Assembly: GCA_964529305.1 (NCBI GenBank)
Contig: CAZGUX010000151.1
Coordinates: 6,966-70,965, forward strand
Direction of reading: 5' to 3'
DNA: 64,000 nt
From: CAZGUX01 sp964529305
GTDB taxonomy: Bacteria > Acidobacteriota > Terriglobia > Bryobacterales > Bryobacteraceae
This document shows, piece after piece, positions 9,065 through 17,338 of this stretch. The position numbers and the translations under genes are program-made. The notes beneath the pieces were generated by a model that saw nothing but the letters and a program-made list of their open reading frames with translations, was not told the origin of the DNA and did no database searches. Numbering within the stretch: the stretch's first letter is position 1; every line of letters begins with the position of its first letter.

Positions 9065-10441
9065 CTAACGGCGCTTCCACCACACGACAATGCCCATCGC
9101 GATGATCAGGAGCGGGTAACCGAATTGCGTTACCGAGCGGAGCGTGTTCATCTGGGCGCGCGTCAGGGTGATGCGGCGGTCCTGGGGATCCTTAGGCCGG
9201 ATCGAGATCAGATCCTCATCGTTGGTCAACCAGCTCACCATATTCAGGAAAAGATCTTTGTTGCCGTTGAAGCCGAGAATGTTGTTGGCGATCCAACCCG
9301 ACCCGCCGACGACCACGAAACGAGCTTCCTTCTTGTCGCCGGTCGCGGGAACGGTACCCGCGGCAGCCAACGTCAGCGGACCTTTCTTATCCCGGTCCGG
9401 CTTGATATCGATTTGAGCGGACGCGAGGTTGGTCGAAGCATAGCTGTTGGCCGATGTCGACAGCAGGGCCTGGGCCGTGCCTTTCTTCCCTGTCTTGACT
9501 TCGACGGTGCGCGTAAGGGGGAAGGCGGTCGCGACGCCCTTCATCTCCCGAACAATCGGATGATCTTCGTACTTGGTCCCGAGCGGGGCTACCTCGCTCA
9601 GACCGAAGATCTGGCCGATGCCGCTCGTATCGAGGGCCAGATCCTTGTTCAGGGTCACGCCGAAATCCTCGATCATCGCGACCAGCGCCGCGTTCTCCCC
9701 AATGGGCTGTTTCCCGACCTGCAAGGGAGGATCGATCAGGAACATCGCTCGCCCGCCGGCTTCTGCGAACTTGCGGATGCCGTCAACGACGGGTTGAGGA
9801 TAGTCGAACCTGGGGCCTCCGACCACCACGACGGTGCACGATGACGGCACCTCCGCCTTCTCCAGCAGCGAGATGGTCTGCACCGCGTGGTTGTCCTTCT
9901 CCAATGCGGCTTTGGCCTCGGAATAGCCGCTCCGGCCGCTGTCTTCGATTTCGTGCTCTCCGCTGCCCTTGACAAAGCAGATCTGCTTCTTGCCTTCCTT
10001 CAGGGAGCGAATGATCGCGCTGGTGAGTTCTTCCTCGCTGAGGCTCTTGGCCTCCTGCCGCTTGACCCCGTTCGAGACGATGATCGTACCTAGTTTCTCG
10101 ATCCCCGCCGCACGCGCCAGTTGCGGCTTCTTGTCGGGGTCGACAAACTCCACTTTGAGTTTGGTCGACAGGTTGTTGTAGCGGTCCAGCAGATCGCGGG
10201 CGGTGTTGAATTGCGACGTGCGGTCGTAGTAGGTCACCGTGACGTCGTTCTTCAATCCCTTGACGATCTTCTCCGTTTGATCGGAGAGGCTGTAGCGCTT
10301 GTTCGATGTGGAATCGTACGACTTGTTGTAGCGGTTCGCGAGCCAGTTGGCCGCTCCCAAAATCCCCACCACCACCAGAATGAACGCAGTGGCGTACAAC
10401 GAATACTTGGTCTGCCGCGTCTTGAGCCAGTTCGCCGTCAT
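9065..10441 (-). CDS. gldG: GldG-like ABC transporter auxiliary protein
   Basis: Substrate-binding-like partner of a Gld-type ABC transporter. It is 458 residues with an N-terminal TM helix (about 14-36), the RYSLSDQTEKIVKGL segment typical of GldG, an ABC_transp_aux domain (about 45-330), and a C-terminal TM helix ending in WWKRR. The ATG at 10441 is preferred: the frame stays open for 67 codons further, but that stretch lies inside the permease gene and is not GldG-like. The gap to the permease stop is 2 bp. GldG was named from gliding Bacteroidetes; in Acidobacteria the role is unproven. Confidence 0.88.
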   Translation of the reverse strand: MTANWLKTRQTKYSLYATAFILVVVGILGAANWLANRYNKSYDSTSNKRYSLSDQTEKIVKGLKNDVTVTYYDRTSQFNTARDLLDRYNNLSTKLKVEFVDPDKKPQLARAAGIEKLGTIIVSNGVKRQEAKSLSEEELTSAIIRSLKEGKKQICFVKGSGEHEIEDSGRSGYSEAKAALEKDNHAVQTISLLEKAEVPSSCTVVVVGGPRFDYPQPVVDGIRKFAEAGGRAMFLIDPPLQVGKQPIGENAALVAMIEDFGVTLNKDLALDTSGIGQIFGLSEVAPLGTKYEDHPIVREMKGVATAFPLTRTVEVKTGKKGTAQALLSTSANSYASTNLASAQIDIKPDRDKKGPLTLAAAGTVPATGDKKEARFVVVGGSGWIANNILGFNGNKDLFLNMVSWLTNDEDLISIRPKDPQDRRITLTRAQMNTLRSVTQFGYPLLIIAMGIVVWWKRR

Positions 10442-10443
10442 CG

Positions 10444-11211
10444 TTACGCCCTCCACCGCAGGGATTCCATCGAACGAGCCGTCAGGAAGAGCCCAAAGAA
10501 AATCATGGACAGGAAGAACACAATATCCTTCGAATCGAGCACGCCCTTGGTAAACGGCTCGAAGTGCTGAATGATCGACAGGTAAGCCAGCGCCTTGGCC
10601 CACGCCGCCGTCTCGAACGCGCTCAACCAGTCGAGGACCCACAGCAGCAGGCAGACGGCAAAGGTCGCGCCGCCCGCGATGATCTGGTTGCGGGTCGTCG
10701 TCGAGATGAACGTCCCGAGCGCAATCATCGCTCCCCCCTGCAACAACAGGCCAAGCAGACCGATGAACAGAGGCTTGGCGTCAGGGTTGCCGTAGATGAA
10801 CAGGAACGCCAGGTTCAGCAGCGCCACGCCGATGATCCCAAAATACAGCAACAGGGCTCCCATGAACTTCCCGAGGATGATCTCCCAGTCCTTCACCGGC
10901 GAGGTCATCAGCAACTCGATCGTCCCGGAGCGTTTCTCCTCGGCAAACAAGCGCATCGTGATCATCGGGATCATGAACAGCGCGATGACGCTGGCGTTCG
11001 ACAACAACGGCCGCACGATCAACTCGTTGATATCCATGGGAAAGCTGCGCCCCATCATCTGCATCTCGGTGCTGCGCATGGAGAAGAACGCCGTCGCGGC
11101 CGAAAAGAAAAAGCCAAAAATGACGGCGAACATCGTCAGCAGCAGGTAGGCGATGGGCGAGGCAAAGTAGCCCTTGAGTTCCTTGTAACAAATGGTAAGA
11201 GCGTTCTTCAC
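10444..11211 (-). CDS. gldF: ABC-2 type permease, GldF-like
   Basis: Inner-membrane permease of 255 residues with about six TM helices. It opens with the family-typical ITCYKELKGYFASPIAYLL, and has FAEEKRSGTIELLMTSPV after the second helix, a hallmark of GldF/ABC-2 permeases. It overlaps gldA by 4 bp (ATGA) and is followed at once by gldG, so the three are translationally linked. The substrate is unknown. Confidence 0.88.
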   Translation of the reverse strand: MKNALTICYKELKGYFASPIAYLLLTMFAVIFGFFFSAATAFFSMRSTEMQMMGRSFPMDINELIVRPLLSNASVIALFMIPMITMRLFAEEKRSGTIELLMTSPVKDWEIILGKFMGALLLYFGIIGVALLNLAFLFIYGNPDAKPLFIGLLGLLLQGGAMIALGTFISTTTRNQIIAGGATFAVCLLLWVLDWLSAFETAAWAKALAYLSIIQHFEPFTKGVLDSKDIVFFLSMIFFGLFLTARSMESLRWRA

Positions 11212-12179
11212 TTGGAAACATCCTCCGCAACAGGTTGTTTTTCGCCGCCGGTCAACTGCAGGAAGATCTCTTCCAGACTGACGCCCGTGGTGCGAAGTTC
11301 ATGCAGATTCCAGCCGGCATTCACCACGGCGCGCGCCACGTCGGCGCGCACGGACTTGCCCTGCTGGCTCTCCACCTCGAACACGTGCAGCGAATTCCTC
11401 GACTCCTTGTGAACCACCCGGCTGACGCCGGGAACCTGTTCCAACCTGAGCCGCGCGTCGGTCTCGGCAACCGCGTCCGCCTGGAGCGAAATGGAGACCA
11501 TCTCGGCACCTTGCAAACGGCTTTTGAGATTCGAAACCGAGTCCGTAGCGACAATCTGCCCGCGATTGATGATGATCACCTTTTGGCACGTGTGCTCCAC
11601 CTCGGGCAGAATGTGGGTGCTCAGGATGATCGTGTGATCCCCGGAAAGCTTCTGGATCAACTCGCGGGTCTCGTTGATCTGTTTCGGGTCGAGCCCGGCA
11701 GTCGGCTCGTCCAGCACCAGGACGTCGGGATTGTGAATGATGGCTTGCGCCAAACCCACTCGCTGGCGATACCCTTTGGAGAGTTTGCCGATTAGCTTGG
11801 CCTTCACGTCGGCGACGGCGCAACGCTCCGCGACTTCGTCCACGCGCCGGGTCAGGTCTCCACTGGGAATCCCCTTCAACCGGCCGACGAAGTGAAGGTA
11901 CTCGGAAACCTCCATCTCCGGATACAGGGGCGGCGTCTCCGGCAGGTAGCCGATGCGGCGCTTCACCTCCAGAGGTTGCTCCATCACGTCGAAGCCGGCG
12001 ACTTCCGCGCGGCCCTCCGTGGGAGGCAGGAAGCAGGTCAGTACACGCATCGTCGTAGTCTTCCCGGCGCCATTGGGCCCCAGGAATCCCACGATCTCGC
12101 CTTTGGTCACTTCGAACGAGACGTTGTTCACCGCGACGTGGCGAGCGTAGCGCTTCGTGAGTCCGTCGACTTTGATCAT
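11208..12179 (-). CDS. gldA: ABC transporter ATP-binding protein, GldA-like
   Basis: ATPase of the GldAFG-type exporter, 323 residues. The Walker A motif GPNGAGKTT is at about 34-42, the signature is LSKGYRQRVGLAQ, Walker B is VLVLDEPTAGLDP, and the switch histidine is in ILSTHILPE. A C-terminal extension of about 90 residues (from about 230) is the usual regulatory tail of this class. It is first in the operon gldA-gldF-gldG-DUF4340-pncB-pncA, behind a recognisable sigma-70 promoter and a leader of about 70 nt. Confidence 0.9.
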   Translation of the reverse strand: MIKVDGLTKRYARHVAVNNVSFEVTKGEIVGFLGPNGAGKTTTMRVLTCFLPPTEGRAEVAGFDVMEQPLEVKRRIGYLPETPPLYPEMEVSEYLHFVGRLKGIPSGDLTRRVDEVAERCAVADVKAKLIGKLSKGYRQRVGLAQAIIHNPDVLVLDEPTAGLDPKQINETRELIQKLSGDHTIILSTHILPEVEHTCQKVIIINRGQIVATDSVSNLKSRLQGAEMVSISLQADAVAETDARLRLEQVPGVSRVVHKESRNSLHVFEVESQQGKSVRADVARAVVNAGWNLHELRTTGVSLEEIFLQLTGGEKQPVAEDVSK

Positions 12180-12253
12180 AACTTTATGTTCCGAATCGGG
12201 GGAGCAGTCCGGCGCAAGCCAGCGTCCCGAGGGCTGAACTCAATTTCAATAGT

Positions 12254-12283
12254 ATATTATGGGACGGTTTTCGGTTTTGTCAA
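12254..12283 (-). promoter_or_regulatory. Sigma-70 type promoter for the gldA operon
   Basis: Read on the minus strand: perfect TTGACA at 12283-12278, then CATAATAT at 12261-12254, with a 16-18 bp spacer depending on which hexamer is taken as the -10 box. Transcription would start near 12247, about 68 nt before the gldA ATG. The match to consensus is seen in the sequence; activity is inferred. Confidence 0.65.
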
Positions 12284-12342
12284 TCTGCTCACGGCTTTGG
12301 ATCACCCCTTCTGCCCGGCGGCCAGGGCCAGAGCCGTCTGAG

Positions 12343-12351
12343 TGCTATACT
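12343..12351 (+). promoter_or_regulatory. Extended -10 promoter element for the DUF1549 gene
   Basis: TGCTATACT matches the extended -10 consensus (TGnTATAAT), 28 bp before the ATG at 12380. No good -35 box is seen at 17 bp, which is usual for extended -10 promoters. It lies divergent to the gldA promoter, whose -35 hexamer is about 60 bp away. Confidence 0.4.
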
Positions 12352-12379
12352 CTAGAAAATTTGTCGCCTGGGAGCCCGC

Positions 12380-14599
12380 ATGGTTCCTTTCGTACGATTG
12401 ATGTTCGCCGCCGGCTGCCTGGCAGCCGCATTCGCCGCTGAGTCTTCCAAGCCGTTCACCGCGCAACAGCGCCGGTGGTGGGCGTTGCAGCCCGCGGTGC
12501 GTACTGCCCCGCCCGGTACCGCGGCCCATCCGATCGATGCGTTCATCCTGGCAAAGCTCGCCGAAAAGCAGTTGCCTCCCTCGGGCGACGCCGAAAAGGT
12601 GACGCTACTTCGCAGAGTCACGCTCGACGTTACCGGCCTGATGCCTACACCTGACGAGGTGCAAGCCTTCCTGGCTGACGAATCCCCGGCCGCTTTTGAA
12701 AGAGTGCTCGACCGGCTGCTCTCCTCTCCCCGGTACGGAGAGCGATGGGCAAGGCACTGGCTCGACTTGGCTCGTTACTCCGACAGCGAGGGTTTCAAGA
12801 GCGACGAAACGCGACCGAACATCTGGCGCTACCGCGACTACGTCATCGATTCCTTCAACGCCGACAAGCCCTACGACCGGTTTGTCAAAGAGCAGATTGC
12901 CGGCGACGAGTTGTATCCTGGCAACACCCAGGCCCTGATCGCCACCGGGTTCAACCGCCACTTCCCGGACGAAAGCAACGCGCGGAACCTGATGCAACGC
13001 CGCCAGGAGTTGCTCAACGACATCACCGACACGGTTGGCGCTACCTTTCTAGGTTTGACGTATGCCTGCGCGCGTTGTCACGATCACAAGTTCGACCCGA
13101 TTCTCCAAAAGGACTACTACCGCCTGCAGGCGTTCTTTGCCAACACCCGTATTGAAGACGGCGCAAGGCTGATGCCGGCGGCCCGGCTGGACCGATGGGA
13201 GGCCCAGCGAAAAGTGTGGGAGACCCGGACCCAGGATATCCGCGACAGGATGGCCAAACTGGTGGAACCCGCACGGGCCCGAATGTTCAAGGAGGGCTTC
13301 GATAAGTTTCCTCCGGAAATCCAGGACGCCATTCTGACCCAACCGGAGCAGCGCAATGCCTTTCAGTGGCAGATGTACTACAAGGCCAAGCCGCAGGTGG
13401 AGTTCCCCGTCGAAGAGGCCGCCAAGAAGCTCAAAGGCGAGGACCGGCGCCTGTGGATGGATCTCGAGGCGCAACTGAAGGCCTTCGATTCCATCAGGCC
13501 TGTGGAGATGCCGGTCGCCCAGGCGATGATCGACAACGGGACCGACTCCCCGAAAACGCACGTCCTGGCCGGTGGTGCGTACGACGCCAAAGCCGACGAA
13601 GTCCAGCCCGGCTTTCTGTCGATTCTCGATCCCGCCGACGCGAAAATCACACCGGTTGAAGACAGATCCTCGGGCCGCAGAACTGCTCTCGCGGAGTGGC
13701 TGGCTTCCCCGGAGAATCCGTTTACGGCCCGGGTGATGGTCAACCGGATCTGGCACTATCACTTCGGCCGCGGCATCGCCGCCACTCCCAGCGACTTCGG
13801 GATGATGGGCGAACGGCCGACGCACAAGGAACTGCTCGACTACCTCACCACCTGGTTCGTCGACAACGGCTGGAGCGTCAAGAAACTGCACAAGCTGATC
13901 CTGACGTCCCGAACCTACCAGCGGACCTCGGCAATGAATGCCCAGGCCGCCAAAGTGGATCCTGACAACAAGCTGTACTGGCGGTTTTCACCGCGGCGTC
14001 TGGAAGGCGAATCCATTCGCGACGCGATGCTTCAGGTAAGCGGCCGCCTGAACTTGAAGATGCATGGTCCTGGGGTTTTCCCTCCTCTGCCCCCTGGAGT
14101 GGTCACTCGCGGAGGTTGGAAGAACGACGAACGGGTCGACGAGGCCGAGCGCCGGAGCGTCTACGTGTTCGTCCGGCGGAACACGCGCTACCCGATGTTC
14201 GAAGCGTTTGACATGCCCGACACGCACGAAAGCTGCGCGCGGCGCAACACCACTCTGACCGCGCCGCAAGCCCTGGAATTACTGAACAACGAACTGGTGT
14301 TCGAATGGGCTCGCGCCCTGGCCGGCCGGGTGTTGAACGACTCGGGGATTCCAGCGGAGGCGGCGATCGAGCGGGCGTGGCGTCTGGCCTACTCCCGGCA
14401 ACCCGAGGCGGCGGAAGTCGCCACGGCCAAGAGCTTTCTGGAACGGCACACACCCATTCTCCGGGAGCGACTGGCACGTCAGGAGAAGATTGCGCTGCCG
14501 GGGAACCTGCCGGCCAACAAGGATCGGGCTGCCGCGGCGGCGTTCGTCGACTTCTGCCACATGCTGCTGAACTCGAACGAATTCGTCTACCTGAATTAG
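12380..14599 (+). CDS. DUF1549/DUF1553 protein with a CxxCH motif
   Basis: A 739-residue exported protein of the PSD1 family common in Planctomycetes, Verrucomicrobia and Acidobacteria. It has a signal peptide (about 1-20), DUF1549 (about 45-255) with SSPRYGERWARHWLDLARYS, a single haem c-type motif C230-A-R-C-H followed by DHKFDPI, and C-terminal DUF1553 (about 430-720) with FTARVMVNRIWHYHFGRGI and SPRRLEGESIRDAML. The N-terminal PSCyt1 domain of longer relatives is absent. The biochemical role is unknown; the family almost always sits beside DUF1501, as here (10 bp downstream), and is often linked to polysaccharide-rich lifestyles. Confidence 0.88.
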   Translation: MVPFVRLMFAAGCLAAAFAAESSKPFTAQQRRWWALQPAVRTAPPGTAAHPIDAFILAKLAEKQLPPSGDAEKVTLLRRVTLDVTGLMPTPDEVQAFLADESPAAFERVLDRLLSSPRYGERWARHWLDLARYSDSEGFKSDETRPNIWRYRDYVIDSFNADKPYDRFVKEQIAGDELYPGNTQALIATGFNRHFPDESNARNLMQRRQELLNDITDTVGATFLGLTYACARCHDHKFDPILQKDYYRLQAFFANTRIEDGARLMPAARLDRWEAQRKVWETRTQDIRDRMAKLVEPARARMFKEGFDKFPPEIQDAILTQPEQRNAFQWQMYYKAKPQVEFPVEEAAKKLKGEDRRLWMDLEAQLKAFDSIRPVEMPVAQAMIDNGTDSPKTHVLAGGAYDAKADEVQPGFLSILDPADAKITPVEDRSSGRRTALAEWLASPENPFTARVMVNRIWHYHFGRGIAATPSDFGMMGERPTHKELLDYLTTWFVDNGWSVKKLHKLILTSRTYQRTSAMNAQAAKVDPDNKLYWRFSPRRLEGESIRDAMLQVSGRLNLKMHGPGVFPPLPPGVVTRGGWKNDERVDEAERRSVYVFVRRNTRYPMFEAFDMPDTHESCARRNTTLTAPQALELLNNELVFEWARALAGRVLNDSGIPAEAAIERAWRLAYSRQPEAAEVATAKSFLERHTPILRERLARQEKIALPGNLPANKDRAAAAAFVDFCHMLLNSNEFVYLN

Positions 14600-14609
14600 G
14601 AATCCCGGC

Positions 14610-16034
14610 ATGAATCCCTGGCTGGCTCATCATTGGCGGGTCACGTCGCGGCGGCAGTTTTTCCAGCAGGCCGGCAGCGGCCTGGCCGGAATCGCCTTGG
14701 CAAGTCTGCTCCAGGAAGACGGCTTCGGCGCAAAGATGGACGACCCTCTTGCGGCCAAGCCGCCTCATCATCCGCCACAGGCCAAGTCGGTCATCTGGCT
14801 GTTCATGGAGGGAGGGCCCAGCCACATCGACCTGTTCGACCCGAAACCCAAGCTGACGGAACTGAGCGGTAAGCCGATGCCGGAGTCCTTCGGCCGCCCT
14901 ATCACGGCGATGGGCACTGCGAATAACACGCTGATGGGAAGCAGGCGGACGTTCAAGCAGCATGGCCAGAGCGGAATCTGGGTCTCCGACTGGTATCCTC
15001 ACATCGCGCAGCACGTCGACGATCTGTCGATTTTGCGGTCGTGCTGGGCGGATGGCCTGAATCACGTCGGCTCGGTGTGCCAGATGAATACGGGATCGAT
15101 TCTGGCGGGCCGGCCCTCAATGGGCGCGTGGACGACTTACGGCCTCGGCAGTGCGAACCAAAACCTGCCGGCATTCGTGGTTTTGCTGGATGACCGGGAG
15201 CCCGTGGGCGGTCCCAAGAACTGGAGTGCCGGATTCCTGCCGGCATCATTCCAGGGAACCCAGTTTCGCCAGGGCGACACCCCGATCCTGCACCTGAAAT
15301 CTCCGTCGGGGACTACGCCCCAGCAGCAACGGAGCAAGCTGGATTACCTGAAGGAACTGAACTCGCGCTACGCCGAGACGCATCCCGGCGATTCGGAGTA
15401 CGAGGCGCGGATCGCCAGCTACGAACTCGCCTACCAGATGCAGTCGGCCGGCCCGGAAGCCGTGGACCTGAGCAAGGAAACCGACGCGACTCGGAAGCTT
15501 TACGGCATGGACGACCCGGAGACAGAGGCCTACGGACGGAATTGCCTTCTCGCCCGGCGCCTGGTAGAGCGCGGGGTGCGCTTCGTGGAATTGTACGCGG
15601 GTTCGGGCAGCGGATGGGACGCGCACACGGACATCGAAGGCAACCACACGCGCCGGTGCCGTGCATCCGATAAGCCCATTGCCGGGCTGCTTTCCGACCT
15701 CAAGTCGCGCGGCATGTTGAACGACACCCTCGTGGTCTGGGGCGGGGAGTTCGGCCGCACCCCGTTCAACGAGAAGGGCAATGGCCGCGATCACAATCCC
15801 TGGGGCTTTACCATGTGGTTCGCGGGCGGAGGCGCCAAGGGCGGAAACGTCGTGGGAACGACCGACGAGATCGGCCTCCGCGCGGTGGAAAAACTCGCCC
15901 ACGTGCACGACATTCACGCGTCCATCCTGCACCTGCTGGGCCTGGATCACATCCGCCTGACGTACATGCACAACGGACGCGCCGAAAGGCCGACGATTGT
16001 CTCCGGAAACCCTGTCCCCGAGTTGTTTCGATGA
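14610..16034 (+). CDS. DUF1501 sulfatase-fold protein, Tat-exported
   Basis: A 474-residue partner of the DUF1549/1553 protein. It starts with a Tat-like signal, TSRRQFFQQAGSGLAG (twin Arg at 14-15). The body is the DUF1501 fold, related to alkaline phosphatase and sulfatase: WLFMEGGPSHIDLFDPKP, VWGGEFGRTPFNE and GRDHNPWGFTMW are the family signatures. The reaction is not established for the family. It overlaps the following sigma factor gene by 4 bp (ATGA), an unusual coupling for this pair. Confidence 0.88.
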   Translation: MNPWLAHHWRVTSRRQFFQQAGSGLAGIALASLLQEDGFGAKMDDPLAAKPPHHPPQAKSVIWLFMEGGPSHIDLFDPKPKLTELSGKPMPESFGRPITAMGTANNTLMGSRRTFKQHGQSGIWVSDWYPHIAQHVDDLSILRSCWADGLNHVGSVCQMNTGSILAGRPSMGAWTTYGLGSANQNLPAFVVLLDDREPVGGPKNWSAGFLPASFQGTQFRQGDTPILHLKSPSGTTPQQQRSKLDYLKELNSRYAETHPGDSEYEARIASYELAYQMQSAGPEAVDLSKETDATRKLYGMDDPETEAYGRNCLLARRLVERGVRFVELYAGSGSGWDAHTDIEGNHTRRCRASDKPIAGLLSDLKSRGMLNDTLVVWGGEFGRTPFNEKGNGRDHNPWGFTMWFAGGGAKGGNVVGTTDEIGLRAVEKLAHVHDIHASILHLLGLDHIRLTYMHNGRAERPTIVSGNPVPELFR

Positions 16035-16642
16035 CGTGGCTGCCCCTGTGGCTGGCGTTGGAGTTCGGCGATGACTCCGGGATCGTCGAAGGCCTGCTCC
16101 GCCGCGATCAGCAGGCCATGGCTTCGCTGTATGACAAGTACGGGCGCGTGATTTATAGCTTGATCCTGCGGATCGTCCGGGACACGACGATTGCCGAAGA
16201 TTTGACGCAGGAGACCTTCCTGCGGGTGTGGAACCGCATGGCGGCATTCGATCCTCAGAGGGGAACCCTGGGATCGTGGGTGATCACGGTGGCGCGCAAT
16301 CGTGCCATCGACTATATCCGCTCGGTGGAGGGCCGCATGACTCTGGGATCGACGGAGTTGCTCGAGATCGAACACCCTTCGCTGTTCACTTCGATCGAAG
16401 CCGACCTGATCGGCGCCGACCAACTGCGGAGGATTCAGACGGCGTTTGGCAAACTCGACCCGAGGCACAAGGAAGTCATCGAGCTTGCTTACCTCGAGGG
16501 CATGTCCCAGACCGAGATGGCGGCGCGTCTCAATCAACCCTTGGGCACCATCAAAACCTGGGTCCGCACCGCGTTGAAAACGCTTCGCGAGGAACTAGGC
16601 GCCGATCAGCGGCTCTCCCTTGCCCAGAAGCCGGGGCGATGA
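16031..16642 (+). CDS. ECF-type RNA polymerase sigma factor
   Basis: A 203-residue sigma-70 family factor. Region 2 is DLTQETFLRVWNRMAAFDPQ with GTLGSWVITVARNRAIDYIR; region 4 is LDPRHKEVIELAYLEGMSQT followed by a helix-turn-helix ending GTIKTWVRTALKTLRE. The pattern resembles SigK/ECF19-like factors. The ATG at 16031 overlaps the DUF1501 stop; the frame stays open upstream, but only inside that gene. No anti-sigma gene follows, and an intrinsic terminator sits about 60 bp downstream, so its control is not visible here. Confidence 0.9.
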   Translation: MTWLPLWLALEFGDDSGIVEGLLRRDQQAMASLYDKYGRVIYSLILRIVRDTTIAEDLTQETFLRVWNRMAAFDPQRGTLGSWVITVARNRAIDYIRSVEGRMTLGSTELLEIEHPSLFTSIEADLIGADQLRRIQTAFGKLDPRHKEVIELAYLEGMSQTEMAARLNQPLGTIKTWVRTALKTLREELGADQRLSLAQKPGR

Positions 16643-16700
16643 GTTATACTGATCTTGCGTTTGCTGTTCGTACTTGATTTCGAAAGAGTTACTTCAACAA

Positions 16701-16736
16701 GGGGCCGCGGCTGTGCCAGCGCCGCGAGCCCCTTTT
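16701..16736 (+). terminator. Intrinsic terminator after the sigma factor gene
   Basis: The 11-bp stem GGGGCCGCGGC pairs with GCCGCG-a-GCCCC (one bulged A) across a 9-nt loop and is followed by TTTT. It ends the DUF1549-DUF1501-sigma transcript. It could instead lie in the leader of the cold-shock gene, whose ATG is 66 bp downstream. Confidence 0.7.
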
Positions 16737-16801
16737 GTCATTTGGAATCGAGGAAGGCGCAACGCGAAGTTCGCAGCTAGGCTGCCAGTAAGGATGATTC
16801 G

Positions 16802-17008
16802 ATGAAGGAAAAAGGTACAGTGAAGTGGTTCAACGCCGCGAAGGGATACGGTTTCATCCAAAGGGAGACCGGTGAGGATGTGTTCGTACACTTTAGCGCG
16901 ATCCAATCGGAGGGATATCGGACGCTGGACGAGGGTGCGCGGGTCGAGTTCGAGGTGACCCGCGGGCCGAAGGGTCTGCAGGCGGCCAACGTGACAATCT
17001 CAGCCTAG
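16802..17008 (+). CDS. csp: Cold-shock-domain protein
   Basis: A 68-residue single cold-shock domain, an RNA-binding OB-fold chaperone. RNP1 is KGYGFIQRE and RNP2 is EDVFVHFSAI. The start is GTVKWFNAAKGYG after a short MKE, and the length is standard. The RBS is AAGGAT, 7 nt upstream. It is followed by a GC-rich hairpin and then infA. Confidence 0.97.
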   Translation: MKEKGTVKWFNAAKGYGFIQRETGEDVFVHFSAIQSEGYRTLDEGARVEFEVTRGPKGLQAANVTISA

Positions 17009-17020
17009 TTGCTGCGGGAT

Positions 17021-17049
17021 TTGAGGCCGCCTCGGCGAGGCGGCCTCAA
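17021..17049 (+). terminator. Perfect hairpin between csp and infA
   Basis: TTGAGGCCGCCT pairs with AGGCGGCCTCAA around a CGGCG loop (12 bp, no mismatch). There is no T-run after it, so it may be a weak terminator, an mRNA 3'-end stabiliser or a processing site rather than a classic terminator. Confidence 0.5.
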
Positions 17050-17093
17050 AGCGAAGCGCGTCTGGTTCTTGAAAACTTAATCGACGAGGTGGA

Positions 17094-17312
17094 ATGAGCA
17101 AAGAAGACAACATTGAAGTGATGGGAACGGTCCTGGAGAAATTTCCCAGCGGATTGTTCAGCGTGCAATTAGATCAGAATCGCGTGGTCCTGGCGCACCT
17201 GGCGGGCAGGCTGCGCAAAAACCGGATTCGCGTTCTGGCCGGCGACAAGGTCACGCTCGAGATGTCACCCTACGATCTGACCAAAGGCCGCATTACCTTC
17301 CGTCATCGGTAG
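17094..17312 (+). CDS. infA: Translation initiation factor IF-1
   Basis: A 72-residue S1-type OB-fold protein that binds the 30S A site during initiation. IF-1 hallmarks are IEVMGTVLEKFPSGLFSVQL, LAHLAGRLRKNRIRVLAGDK and VTLEMSPYDLTKGRITFRHR. The RBS GAGGTGGA is immediately upstream. It sits outside the ribosomal-protein operon, next to a cold-shock gene, which is common in several phyla. Confidence 0.97.
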   Translation: MSKEDNIEVMGTVLEKFPSGLFSVQLDQNRVVLAHLAGRLRKNRIRVLAGDKVTLEMSPYDLTKGRITFRHR

Positions 17313-17338
17313 TCCCTCCCTCCGCTGCCACGCCGCCT

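Noticed and set aside
10442..10642. 67-codon N-terminal extension of gldG
   Set aside because: It lies wholly inside the gldF gene and does not resemble GldG; the ATG at 10441 gives the family N-terminus.
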